A stretch of 21,996 nt of DNA from a virus. The notes beneath the pieces are model-generated. The model saw only the letters and a program-made list of their open reading frames with translations, was not told where the DNA came from and ran no database searches. Positions 1-6,715 of the stretch are shown in pieces. The translations under genes were made by a program, and so were the position numbers. The stretch is from positions 1 through 21,996 of the IMG/VR virus record IMGVR_UViG_3300047281_000143; one strand, written 5' to 3'. Within the stretch, counting starts at the first letter, position 1. Every line of letters begins with the position of its first letter.

Positions 1-214
1 CAACCATATCCCTTGCTACTTCGCTAGTATTGTCAGTTGCCCCAACTGGGTCATCAATACCCATATCCCATTCGGATACTTTAGCGATACATTCTTTCAC
101 AATCAACTCGGCGAACTCTTCTAATGTGGCCCTTTGTACTGGTCCGATGTTAACCCAATCACTGAGGCGTTCAAATACCGGCTGGGCTAAGATGTCTTTA
201 ATTCGTTCGTTCAT
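1..214 (-). CDS. Conserved small phage protein, 3' end cut by window edge
   Basis: This is the N-terminal 71 residues of a protein whose gene runs off the left edge. It starts at an ATG preceded by a strong GAGGAG ribosome site. The protein begins MNERIKDILAQ and contains FAELIVKEC near residue 35. Both motifs recur in the protein at 300-551, so the two are tandem paralogues. Short proteins with an MNERI start and an FAELIV-EC block are common in T4-type phage early regions and have no known function. The part seen has no membrane segment and is rather acidic. No function is assigned; that it is a gene is well supported by the ribosome site and the paralogy. Confidence 0.75.
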   Translation of the reverse strand, partial: MNERIKDILAQPVFERLSDWVNIGPVQRATLEEFAELIVKECIAKVSEWDMGIDDPVGATDNTSEVARDMV

Positions 215-225
215 TCTTTAACTCC

Positions 226-303
226 TCACTTACAACGGAATACTAACAGGTACAACAGAAATAACACAATGCTTGCGTTGAAGGCAGTTACAACATAAAT
301 CAT
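226..303 (-). CDS. Possible 25-residue membrane peptide
   Basis: This is a tiny reading frame. Its ATG overlaps the TGA stop of the upstream gene (ATGA, 300-303) and it ends just before the ribosome site of the next gene. Its product, starting MIYVVTAFNAS, is almost entirely hydrophobic with one FRCK tail, so it would be a single-span membrane peptide with positive charge at the C-terminus. Evidence for it is the stop-start overlap, the fit between two real genes and the membrane-like composition. No own Shine-Dalgarno is obvious, so it would depend on translational coupling. It could still be chance. Confidence 0.45.
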   Translation of the reverse strand: MIYVVTAFNASIVLFLLYLLVFRCK

Positions 304-551
304 CCTTCAACTCCGAAATGTTCTAGAATCTGAAGTTTTGCGGCTCGCAATACATCATTATCACCGCCCTCAACATCTTCTAAATTAGTATCGCGGGCAA
401 GTTGGGCACATTCTAACACAATCAACTCGGCGAACTTTTCTTTATCAAACAAGATTATTTCGCTATTGTAAGAGTCGTACCCATTTAGTACGGGCGGTCC
501 TTTTTCACGTGTTGTAGCCTGTTCTATCAGTTCTTTAATTCGTTCGTTCAT
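300..551 (-). CDS. Conserved small phage protein, paralogue of 1-214
   Basis: An 83-residue protein starting MNERIKELIEQA, with a central FAELIVLECAQLA block (about residues 40-52) and an ILEHFGVEG end. The start, the FAELIV-EC block and the closing EHFGVE type of end are what I recall of a widespread T4-type phage family without known function. It shares the first two features with the truncated gene at 1-214, which points to tandem duplication. The gene lies 8 bp after the 45-residue gene at 560-697, presumably in the same transcript from the promoter at 739-767. The product is soluble and acidic. Confidence 0.8.
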   Translation of the reverse strand: MNERIKELIEQATTREKGPPVLNGYDSYNSEIILFDKEKFAELIVLECAQLARDTNLEDVEGGDNDVLRAAKLQILEHFGVEG

Positions 552-559
552 AATAACCC

Positions 560-697
560 TTAAACTGCGACGGTTTCTACTTCAAGAATTTGTTGTGTAA
601 TAACAACACCACCGTATGCTTGCTGATATGTTTCAGCGACTGCCTTGATGAAGAATGTGTAAACTTTGCCTTTTGATGTGATCAATGTAAACTTCAT
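560..697 (-). CDS. Small 45-residue unknown protein
   Basis: Found by reading the minus strand between larger genes. The ATG at 697 follows an AAAAGGA ribosome site and a consensus promoter (739-767) with a leader of about 35 nt. The product begins MKFTLITSKGKVYTF and ends EVETVAV. It has alternating hydrophobic and polar residues, suggesting a small beta-rich or alpha/beta protein, and no membrane segment. It is not recognised. The perfect promoter, good ribosome site and snug fit before the next gene support a real early gene. Confidence 0.7.
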   Translation of the reverse strand: MKFTLITSKGKVYTFFIKAVAETYQQAYGGVVITQQILEVETVAV

Positions 698-738
698 TCT
701 AAATCCTTTTAATCGTTTATCTGTCTGTCTAAGTATCT

Positions 739-767
739 ATTATAGCAGCTTTTGGATTTAATGTCAA
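739..767 (-). promoter_or_regulatory. Sigma70-type promoter for the 45-residue gene
   Basis: On the minus strand the -35 is TTGACA (762-767), the spacer is 17 bp and the -10 is TATAAT (739-744); both hexamers match the bacterial consensus exactly. The TGA inside the -35 is also the stop codon of the upstream gene (764-766). The -35 extends as TTGACATTAAATC, shared with other promoters in this window. Confidence 0.9.
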
Positions 768-1048
768 CCGACTTGTGCGTCAATTACACGAACCAGATCC
801 TCTGCGAATACATCAGTGACCTTTGCGTCCATTTTAATCTCATATTTGCGAATACGGAAGAACTCAATGTCGTACATATCAGTACCTTCATTGTACACGA
901 TGTTAACTTGACCTTTCCAACGGGTCATTCCGCTGGACTTGAACTTTAATCCTGAACCAGTATTTACTAGCTCTTTAGCACCCCAAGCAAACAGCGCCTT
1001 AGGATCAAGAATCTTGATTTGTGAGAGGATTGTTTGTGCTACGTTCAT
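764..1048 (-). CDS. Conserved phage protein of unknown function (94 aa)
   Basis: A 94-residue protein read from an ATG with an AGGAC ribosome site and its own promoter at 1081-1109. It has an N-terminal helix (NVAQTILSQIKIL), a GAKELVNTGSGLKFK stretch and a DMYDIEFFRIRKYEIK segment. This order (ILxQL, then an MTGAK-like block, then D-x-Y-x-hydrophobic-x-F) resembles a small protein family found in many tailed phages, with no known activity. Its stop codon lies inside the -35 box of the next promoter. The product is soluble, mixed alpha/beta. No function is assigned. Confidence 0.8.
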   Translation of the reverse strand: MNVAQTILSQIKILDPKALFAWGAKELVNTGSGLKFKSSGMTRWKGQVNIVYNEGTDMYDIEFFRIRKYEIKMDAKVTDVFAEDLVRVIDAQVG

Positions 1049-1080
1049 TTTAAGTCCTGTTTGTTGCTGTCTATGTATCT

Positions 1081-1109
1081 ATTATATACCCAAACTGATT
1101 TAATGTCAA
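1081..1109 (-). promoter_or_regulatory. Sigma70-type promoter for the 94-aa gene
   Basis: TTGACA (1104-1109), 17 bp, TATAAT (1081-1086) on the minus strand. The upstream gene's TGA stop (1106-1108) is inside the -35. The promoter plus leader, with a shared CATAGACAGCAACAAACAGG stretch, is nearly identical to that at 1397-1425. Confidence 0.9.
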
Positions 1110-1363
1110 GCGAATTCGTAGAATTTTACTGTAGGATCCAGTTTTTGTAACTGAGTTGCTGCTGTCATCAATGATTTATATCGTATATTGACCTGACTAC
1201 GAGACAATTCACCGTCGCAAGTGAGCCTTTCAGGGCTGAGGTCACCGTCTAAACAATCAGCGACTTCCTGACGACCTTTAGCAGTTTGGATCTCATGTGG
1301 TTGACCTTTGACCATGACTTTCCAACGATTCTTTTGTTCTATGTATTTTAACAATGATAACAT
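1106..1363 (-). CDS. Unknown protein, 85 aa
   Basis: The ATG at 1363 follows an AGGAG ribosome site in the leader of the promoter at 1397-1425. The protein starts MLSLLKYIEQKNRWKVMVKG. Its first half holds a W-containing, basic segment and its middle a DCLDGDLSPERLTCDGELSR region with two cysteines (about residues 37 and 49). Charged residues dominate and there is no membrane span. I do not recognise a family. The dedicated promoter, the ribosome site and the stop codon shared with the next promoter's -35 make it a convincing early gene. Confidence 0.75.
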   Translation of the reverse strand: MLSLLKYIEQKNRWKVMVKGQPHEIQTAKGRQEVADCLDGDLSPERLTCDGELSRSQVNIRYKSLMTAATQLQKLDPTVKFYEFA

Positions 1364-1396
1364 AAATAACTCCTGTTTGTTGCTGTCTATGAGTCT

Positions 1397-1425
1397 ATTA
1401 TATACCCAAACCGATTTAATGTCAA
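1397..1425 (-). promoter_or_regulatory. Sigma70-type promoter for the 85-aa gene
   Basis: TTGACA (1420-1425), 17 bp, TATAAT (1397-1402) on the minus strand. The stop codon of the SleB-like gene (1422-1424) is inside the -35. Its spacer (TTAAATCGGTTTGGGTA) differs by one base from that of the promoter at 1081-1109. Confidence 0.9.
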
Positions 1426-1958
1426 GCCTTTACAGGTTTCATTTTAGCTTTAGTGTAGAAAATGTGCTGCCCAATCTGTTGTATTTTCGCAACAGGATCG
1501 CGCCACTTTGGACTGACGTATTCAGCATGGTAGAACAGTGCCTTGTCAAGTTGAGCAACACGCTCACCTTGGAGTACTCTGTGGGCAATCCATTGACTAT
1601 CCATCCAAGCTTGTCCACTAGGGGTTTCCAACTTCTTTTTCAGAGTCCAACTAAACTGACTTTTAGCGTGAACCACTTCGCATAGACTATCACCCCACTT
1701 TCCTGATTTCAAGCGATTAACGGTAACTTGAGCAACCGCATATTTACCTTCCTCGCTTTCAATCCCTGCTTCGTAATAGATATTTTTAGCTAAACACTTT
1801 TCATCTTTGACAGTATGTGCTAACTGCTCAGTGGTTTGGGTGACGAATGCTTGTTTGATTTCAGCAACATCTTGGGAGATTGTAGTCAGTTGATATTGCT
1901 GTACTCCAAGAACCGCAACTAATGCGGTACAAGTTACTCCGATTAGGATTTTGCTCAT
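1422..1958 (-). CDS. SleB-type cell wall hydrolase with N-terminal membrane anchor
   Basis: A 178-residue protein. Residues 4-20 are a hydrophobic segment, fitting a signal anchor or a SAR-type export signal. A linker follows, and then a domain from about residue 54 matching the cell wall hydrolase SleB family (Hydrolase_2). Visible family motifs are CLAKNIYYEAG (55-65, with E63 the likely catalytic glutamate), a YAVAQVTVNRL block, a CEVVHAKSQFSW block and a late FYHA...VSPKW section. Enzymes of this family cut peptidoglycan as lytic transglycosylases. In a phage this could be the endolysin, released from the membrane at lysis, or an accessory wall enzyme. It has its own promoter (1991-2019) and an AGGAAA ribosome site. 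A family assignment is strong; the lysis role is inferred. Confidence 0.85.
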   Translation of the reverse strand: MSKILIGVTCTALVAVLGVQQYQLTTISQDVAEIKQAFVTQTTEQLAHTVKDEKCLAKNIYYEAGIESEEGKYAVAQVTVNRLKSGKWGDSLCEVVHAKSQFSWTLKKKLETPSGQAWMDSQWIAHRVLQGERVAQLDKALFYHAEYVSPKWRDPVAKIQQIGQHIFYTKAKMKPVKA

Positions 1959-1990
1959 TAATCATTTCCTGTGTATGTGTGTAAGAGTAC

Positions 1991-2019
1991 ATTATACACC
2001 CAAAATGATTAAATGTCAA
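1991..2019 (-). promoter_or_regulatory. Sigma70-type promoter for the SleB-like hydrolase
   Basis: TTGACA (2014-2019), 17 bp, TATAAT (1991-1996) on the minus strand. The TGA stop of the exonuclease gene (2016-2018) is inside the -35. The spacer starts TTTAATC, close to the TTAAATC of its neighbours. Confidence 0.88.
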
Positions 2020-3038
2020 GCGTTTTCTCGTAGGATACCTGAGTAAGGAATGTTCAACCAACGGGCGTATGTGTCTGCTTGCTCACCGATTTTTGTCAAC
2101 TCAAACTTGCCAGCGAATTTCATCAGATGAAGTCCTACGCTAGGAACTGTTGCGGTCCTAACACCTTCACGGATGTTTGTGTCAACTCCTACCTTGACAT
2201 CTTCGGGTTGTGCTGTAAGGTCGATAAGGATGCGATTACGTTCATAGTCGTCACGGACACGGTGCTCAACTTCATTGTGATCCATCCATCGTTGTAACAT
2301 AATATTGTTCCAATCAAATCCTTGCTTCTCACGATCAGCATAAGCCTCAATCAGTCCAACTTTATTCTTGCTGCCCTTAGTGCGAACACCAGGATAAGCC
2401 GAGAACACATTGTCAGTACCATCGCCGCGCATACACTTCTCAAAAAGTACAAATTGTGGATCACCGAGTAACTTGGCTTCACTTACTTTAGTCTTCTTGT
2501 CAATTACTTTTACTGCTTTACCTTTGTCATCAAAGTAACCATCTACTGTGATAAGTTGGTCAGTGATACCATTGTACTGCTTTACCTTGTCAGTAATTAA
2601 TTGCAGGTAGTCTGTGTCACTTGAAATTATAAAATGTTCATCTTCAGGATGAAGATGAATAAAGCGTGCGATAAGGTCGTCTGCTTCTGCCTTAGGGTCA
2701 CGAAGTACGCTTGTGTTTGTTTTTTCTTTAAGGAACGTAGTCAATGATTCATACGTATCCCAAAATAACTGCGCTTCTTCTTTTTCAGCTACAGTTTGTG
2801 ATTGAGTATCAACTACACGATTTTTCTTATAAGGAGTATAGAAGTCTTTGCGCCAGCTGCGACCTTCGAGTAGGAATACTACATGGATATCAGGTCCGAA
2901 CTTTTTCACAATCTTGTTGACTGATGCGAATACAAGATGTAGCGCATAGCCAACTTTTTCCCAAGAGTCAGATTGTTTAGATGCCATGTGGCGCATGCGG
3001 AAGTAAAGATTAGCTGTGTCGATTAGTGCGTATTTCAT
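2016..3038 (-). CDS. rnh: 5'-3' exonuclease, T4 RNase H/FEN family
   Basis: A 340-residue protein of the flap endonuclease/5'-3' exonuclease superfamily, close in length to T4 RNase H (about 305). In T4 this enzyme removes RNA primers and 5' flaps during lagging-strand synthesis and works with the gp45 clamp and gp32. Visible metal-site features are D7 in ALIDTAN, the FLLEGRSWRKDFYTPYKKNR block (about 55-74) carrying the conserved basic residues, EADDLIARF (118-126), SSDTDYLQL (139-147) and a GDGTDN loop further on. The start is unusual: the -10 at 3045-3050 would begin the transcript at the A of the ATG, and no Shine-Dalgarno precedes it. The clamp gene at 21057-21788 supports a replication role. 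The symbol follows T4 usage. Confidence 0.88.
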   Translation of the reverse strand: MKYALIDTANLYFRMRHMASKQSDSWEKVGYALHLVFASVNKIVKKFGPDIHVVFLLEGRSWRKDFYTPYKKNRVVDTQSQTVAEKEEAQLFWDTYESLTTFLKEKTNTSVLRDPKAEADDLIARFIHLHPEDEHFIISSDTDYLQLITDKVKQYNGITDQLITVDGYFDDKGKAVKVIDKKTKVSEAKLLGDPQFVLFEKCMRGDGTDNVFSAYPGVRTKGSKNKVGLIEAYADREKQGFDWNNIMLQRWMDHNEVEHRVRDDYERNRILIDLTAQPEDVKVGVDTNIREGVRTATVPSVGLHLMKFAGKFELTKIGEQADTYARWLNIPYSGILRENA

Positions 3039-3044
3039 TTTTCT

Positions 3045-3073
3045 ATTATAGTCGTATATTATGCTAAAGTCAA
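3045..3073 (-). promoter_or_regulatory. Promoter predicted to give a leaderless exonuclease mRNA
   Basis: TTGACT (3068-3073), 17 bp, TATAAT (3045-3050) on the minus strand. Seven bases after the -10 is position 3038, the A of the exonuclease start codon. The sequence between is AGAAAA, so there is no room for a ribosome site. Confidence 0.82.
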
Positions 3074-3076
3074 TAG

Positions 3077-3511
3077 TTAAAAGCCTTCAAGGTACTTTTC
3101 TGGGTACTTAATACAGTTTTCCATAAAGTTTTTCAACTTTGGGCTTGTCAATGTCAATGGAAGATGTTCTTTTTTCACAATAAAAATGCTAGGATTTCTT
3201 GCAATTTTCTTTCGATAGTAATCCTCTAGCATTTTCAAGGTGACGCCAGTTGATGCCTTATCGATATATTCAGTACTATCGAATCCATTGAATTTAGAAA
3301 AATATTTTTTAAAATATGCCTTACCGTCATCTTCAAGCGTTTCAACAATTCTACCGAGCCCGGGGCGGCTGATACATAGAAAGTGTACAGTGGAAATATT
3401 TCCACCTTTACTGTGACCAACCAGGCGGTCACCTATATCCTCAGCAATCCCCGGTTTGAGATATGTTACACGACCGTTGATTTCGGCGATGTATAATCCC
3501 AACAAGTTCAT
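3077..3511 (-). CDS. GIY-YIG-like (T5orf172/Mug113-type) small protein
   Basis: A 144-residue protein. Its first 35 residues, GLYIAEINGRVTYLKPGIAEDIGDRLVGH, have the pattern of GIY-YIG superfamily T5orf172/Mug113 domains: a Y-hydrophobic strand, a K-x-GIA strand, then an arginine and histidine in D-R-L-x-x-H. Later there is an IVETLEDDGKAYF helix and a DSTEYID segment, where family members have a helix and an (S/T)E-(Y/F) motif with the metal-binding glutamate. If active it would be a nuclease-fold protein of unknown target; other phage members may only bind DNA. The stop lies just upstream of the exonuclease promoter, and the start overlaps the end of the DGQH gene by 4 bp. The family call is by motif reading only. 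Confidence 0.55.
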   Translation of the reverse strand: MNLLGLYIAEINGRVTYLKPGIAEDIGDRLVGHSKGGNISTVHFLCISRPGLGRIVETLEDDGKAYFKKYFSKFNGFDSTEYIDKASTGVTLKMLEDYYRKKIARNPSIFIVKKEHLPLTLTSPKLKNFMENCIKYPEKYLEGF

Positions 3512-4827
3512 ACTTTAATAAAGTCTTGTAGTGTTTGATCTAGTGCGTGAAAGATTGTGTAACCTTGCTCACTGTAATCATCCATAAACATTTTGGAGAT
3601 GCTGTTAAATGTACCCCCGTGTTCATAGTACATATACAATAACAATGCTAGCGGCGCATCGGGCGGGTATGACGCTGGAGTTTTCTCACCTGGATACGCA
3701 TTACGAAACCATTCTTTGTATGTAACGTCAGTGAGAGTGCGCAATTTAGCAGGAGAACCAACTACGTTTTTAATGATATTACCTAGGGTGACTACGAAAT
3801 CTTTGACTGGTGCGCTAGTCAATGACTTAGAACCCTTCAGCTTGTGACGCAAGTTTACCATTGGTAACACCTCTACTGAGTCAACACTTCGGTCGTCCCA
3901 ATTCAATTGATGTACTGCACAGAACCAATGTACTTCTTCCTCAGACAAATCTTTTAGCAAATCAACCCGTTTGAAAGCACCCGGCTTGCCAGAGTTAATA
4001 TCATCCTTTTCGTGAATTGGGATGATGTTGTAACTTTCCATGATAACTTGTTGCGCATAAGCATCTTCGTATTTGTCTTCTGAGCAGATTTCATCTGGAC
4101 TATCTTGACGTTTAGCCAGCACATAGTTTTTCCACTTGTCAAAGTAAGCAAGTTTTAATTTGTCATCACCATTGATGCCCAAGAAGTGTTCCCGTGCGAA
4201 TGTGAAATTATCAAACTCGACAACTTGACATTTGATTTTAACATCCAGCCAATTCTCAGATAGAACTGTTGGAGCAAAGAATCCCCATTTAGCCCATACA
4301 CCATATGTGATTGCGGTGTGCTGTCCGTCAATCACATAATATGCATATTTCGTACCAATCTTAATCTTCAACACATTCACATATTGAACTTTTTTCTCGT
4401 CATATCCAACTAGAATATCCTTCACATGCTTATGAGCCACTGGACGTTGTACTGACAACGCACTCCATAACTCACTGAGTGGAATTTCTTTATAATTAGG
4501 CAATGCGTCCCAAGAAACAATTTTATTCTTAACTTGTTTAAGCGTCAACTTACCTGCAGGACCATCAGTAAATTCATTTACCAAATTTTCCAAAGTTTTA
4601 CCATCATGATCACCGGGCTTTTTATCTAAAGCGTTCTCTGGACGATCACTAGGATCAACTTGATCTGCTTCCACGTCATACACAAATACGTCAATAGCTG
4701 ACATTGTATTGTATGCGGTGTTGTATGGTACTACCCTTTTAGTAGTAGTTTTTTTGGGTGCTTTAACAGCTTTAACAGTAGCTGTAATAGGCACAAGTTT
4801 TGGAGTTTGTGATTTAAATGTCAACAT
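3508..4827 (-). CDS. DGQH-motif (ParB/DndB-like) protein
   Basis: A 439-residue protein with a basic, low-complexity N-terminus (about 1-35, rich in K, T and V). A core follows containing YYVIDGQHTAITYGVW (163-178) and then a CQVVEF...FLGINGDDKLKLAYFDKW block. A DGQH(R) motif followed by a helix and a conserved N-x-x-x-K stretch is typical of the ParB/sulfiredoxin-like fold seen in DGQHR-domain proteins, including DndB of phosphorothioate DNA modification. Its substrate is unknown. It has its own promoter (4861-4889) with a TACAAT -10. It could be a DNA-binding or nuclease-like protein. I am sure it is a gene and moderately sure of the fold. Confidence 0.6.
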   Translation of the reverse strand: MLTFKSQTPKLVPITATVKAVKAPKKTTTKRVVPYNTAYNTMSAIDVFVYDVEADQVDPSDRPENALDKKPGDHDGKTLENLVNEFTDGPAGKLTLKQVKNKIVSWDALPNYKEIPLSELWSALSVQRPVAHKHVKDILVGYDEKKVQYVNVLKIKIGTKYAYYVIDGQHTAITYGVWAKWGFFAPTVLSENWLDVKIKCQVVEFDNFTFAREHFLGINGDDKLKLAYFDKWKNYVLAKRQDSPDEICSEDKYEDAYAQQVIMESYNIIPIHEKDDINSGKPGAFKRVDLLKDLSEEEVHWFCAVHQLNWDDRSVDSVEVLPMVNLRHKLKGSKSLTSAPVKDFVVTLGNIIKNVVGSPAKLRTLTDVTYKEWFRNAYPGEKTPASYPPDAPLALLLYMYYEHGGTFNSISKMFMDDYSEQGYTIFHALDQTLQDFIKV

Positions 4828-4860
4828 TCGGTTTAATCCGTTAATTAAGTTAAGAAGTCT

Positions 4861-4889
4861 ATTGTATCAGAAAATGGATTTAATGTCAA
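4861..4889 (-). promoter_or_regulatory. Sigma70-type promoter for the DGQH gene
   Basis: TTGACA (4884-4889), 17 bp, TACAAT (4861-4866) on the minus strand, with the shared TTGACATTAAATC extension. The upstream stop (TAA, 4893-4895) is 3 bp before the -35. Confidence 0.85.
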
Positions 4890-4892
4890 ATT

Positions 4893-5162
4893 TTAACTTT
4901 GAACAAGTGGCAGTCGAGACATACCTGCCATTAAATTAGCAGAAATAAGATCAGATTCTAATTTTTCAGCAGTCTCAGCGAGACCCCGGAATTTACTAGT
5001 GTAAATACGAATTTTTCCAGTACCACCTAGTAAAACTTGTGCTACACGACCGTCACCTAGACGAGTGAATCCGTTACCGGTATCAATATCTGCCCTGCAA
5101 CGGGTATCAAATTGATTGGTATCAATATCTACCCATTCAATTGTTTCTTTAATTACGGTCAT
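4893..5162 (-). CDS. Unknown protein, 89 aa
   Basis: The ATG at 5162 follows an AAAGGAC ribosome site and the promoter at 5195-5223. The protein begins MTVIKETIEWVDIDTNQFDTR. A GNGFTRLGDGRVAQVLLGGTGKIRIYTSKF central section is rich in glycine and likely beta-strand, and the C-terminal third (GLAETAEKLESDLISANLMAG) is likely helical. No membrane segment or known motif is seen, and I do not recognise a family. The dedicated promoter and clean spacing make it a real early-type gene. Confidence 0.75.
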   Translation of the reverse strand: MTVIKETIEWVDIDTNQFDTRCRADIDTGNGFTRLGDGRVAQVLLGGTGKIRIYTSKFRGLAETAEKLESDLISANLMAGMSRLPLVQS

Positions 5163-5194
5163 TTTAAGTCCTTTAGTTAACTGTTTAAGATTCT

Positions 5195-5223
5195 ATTATA
5201 ACAGCATTCGGGTTAAATGTCAA
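5195..5223 (-). promoter_or_regulatory. Sigma70-type promoter for the 89-aa gene
   Basis: TTGACA (5218-5223), 17 bp, TATAAT (5195-5200) on the minus strand. The upstream TAA stop (5229-5231) is 5 bp before the -35. Confidence 0.88.
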
Positions 5224-5228
5224 CCGTT

Positions 5229-5666
5229 TTAACTGACTTCAGTGCGCCCGCCACCTAAATCTTTTGTACGGACCACTCGCTCGTCACGGTTAGTCGGGTC
5301 AGCTTGATTCTGCTCATAGATTTCTAAAACTATATTTCGGCAAATTGTGTGAAACCAACGATCCACGATCATTGTGTCAGTATCATCATCCTGCATTTTA
5401 TAACCGGCTTTGATTAAATTCAACAGAAATTTATCATTCCAATCTAATTCAAAAGAACCATTATGAATATTATGTGGATCAACATCTACACTTAGAATCG
5501 CAACATATGGATCACCTTTTGCTGTTGCCGCATCTTTTGCAGAAGTATCAATCTCCGGCTTTTTTGCTACTTCGGGAACTTTAATCTCTTTTGGTTTACG
5601 AGGCTTACTTACTTTAACAACCTTCTCAGGCTTCTTTGAAAATATATTTTTTAATTTATTGAACAT
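5229..5666 (-). CDS. Unknown protein with basic N-terminal tail (145 aa)
   Basis: A 145-residue protein in two parts. Residues 1-45 are rich in lysine, proline and valine (KKPEKVVKVSKPRKPKEIK), probably disordered and nucleic-acid- or protein-binding. The rest, from about residue 50, is a compact acidic domain with AILSVDVDP, FELDWNDKFLLNLIKAGY and a WFHTICRNIVLEIYEQ helix. The start overlaps the end of the UVDE gene by 11 bp, so the two are in one transcript. I do not recognise an enzyme family. The pairing with a repair endonuclease may be chance. Confidence 0.75.
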   Translation of the reverse strand: MFNKLKNIFSKKPEKVVKVSKPRKPKEIKVPEVAKKPEIDTSAKDAATAKGDPYVAILSVDVDPHNIHNGSFELDWNDKFLLNLIKAGYKMQDDDTDTMIVDRWFHTICRNIVLEIYEQNQADPTNRDERVVRTKDLGGGRTEVS

Positions 5667-6687
5667 TATTTACCCTATCTGTATATGTATCATGTAGCTT
5701 GAAGCTGGCAATATTTTTCCATTTAGATTCACACATTATATCAAAATTATCAGCAAATGACAACGCCCACTGGTTAACCTCATCATTCCAGTATGAGTCA
5801 GAATGTGCCCGCAGTTTTTGCTTGTTGAATCCAGCGGCAATTAGCGCGTCATGGTCGGGTGAAGTGGTAGGTGAATGACCGATGAGTACATCTTCGCGGC
5901 TAACACTGTAATGCATAGTAGGGCGCACACCACGCCAACTGTCAATAACCCTCTGAGTATTTTCGCTATCATGTTTAATATAAGTTCCTGTTTTAATCCA
6001 ATTGTGATGTACATCTAATACGATGGGAAGCAAATCACTTAGTGTGAGACAATCATCAAGTCCCCAACTCATTTCTTCGTTTTCAATGGTGATACAGTTG
6101 CGGGCTTCTGGAGATAGTCTTTTGTAGGCACTTCGGATGCCTTCGGGACCTTGTTTACCGGAGATGTGGACGTTGATTTTAAGGTCTTGGAAACGTCTAC
6201 CAAACCCCATCCAATTGGCCATTGAGGCATGATATTCAAACTCCTTGATACTGTTGATAACTATGCCTTCATTTATACTTGCCAAAACAGTAAACTGTCC
6301 GGGGTGAAATGAAAGACGAACATCTGCTGCTCTGGCAGCATCACCGACTTTAGCAAACAATGTTTCTATACGTGAAAGAACATCGGGCTTTTTATAAAAG
6401 TATTCCCAATTAGCATGAGTGAAAGCAATAAGAATATCACTGGTCAATCGCACCATGCGTAGTTCAGGCTTTAGTAAACCAACTCGCTTTACCAGATTGT
6501 AAGTGTTAGTGATATTTTTTTCAAGCATATCCCACAACTTTTGCTCAGCTACTTCACGAGTCTGGCGATTCAACCAAGAAATAGTAGTTCCACTGGTGTT
6601 CAGTTCAGGGATGCTTACTATTTCTTTTTTAGAATTTAGTTCTGAAAATTTACAAGCAAAGCCAATTCTTTTAATAAGTTGTGTCAA
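5656..6687 (-). CDS. uvsE: UV damage endonuclease, UVDE/UvsE family
   Basis: A 343-residue protein matching the UVDE family, a TIM-barrel metal endonuclease that nicks DNA 5' of UV photoproducts. Visible features: RIGFACKF near the N-terminus (7-14), MVRLTSDILIAF (78-89), RLSFHPGQFTVLAS (124-137) with the histidine of a metal site, INVHISGKQG (171-180), ITIENEEMSW (199-208) and LPIVLDVHHNW (220-230). The metal and catalytic ligands of the family lie in the HPGQ, ENE and DVHH blocks. The only plausible start is a TTG (6687) with a GTGGA sequence about 9 nt upstream; a TAG stop in frame lies just before. It would let the phage repair UV-damaged DNA independently of host excision repair. Confidence 0.88.
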   Translation of the reverse strand: MTQLIKRIGFACKFSELNSKKEIVSIPELNTSGTTISWLNRQTREVAEQKLWDMLEKNITNTYNLVKRVGLLKPELRMVRLTSDILIAFTHANWEYFYKKPDVLSRIETLFAKVGDAARAADVRLSFHPGQFTVLASINEGIVINSIKEFEYHASMANWMGFGRRFQDLKINVHISGKQGPEGIRSAYKRLSPEARNCITIENEEMSWGLDDCLTLSDLLPIVLDVHHNWIKTGTYIKHDSENTQRVIDSWRGVRPTMHYSVSREDVLIGHSPTTSPDHDALIAAGFNKQKLRAHSDSYWNDEVNQWALSFADNFDIMCESKWKNIASFKLHDTYTDRVNNVQ

Positions 6688-6715
6688 GATAAGAATCCAC
6701 TAATTAGGTTAAATA

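Noticed and set aside
1308-1685. Forward-strand open frame of 125 codons
   Set aside because: It lies opposite the SleB-like and 85-aa genes, has no ribosome site, and its translation is low-complexity with no family pattern. The minus-strand genes explain the region.
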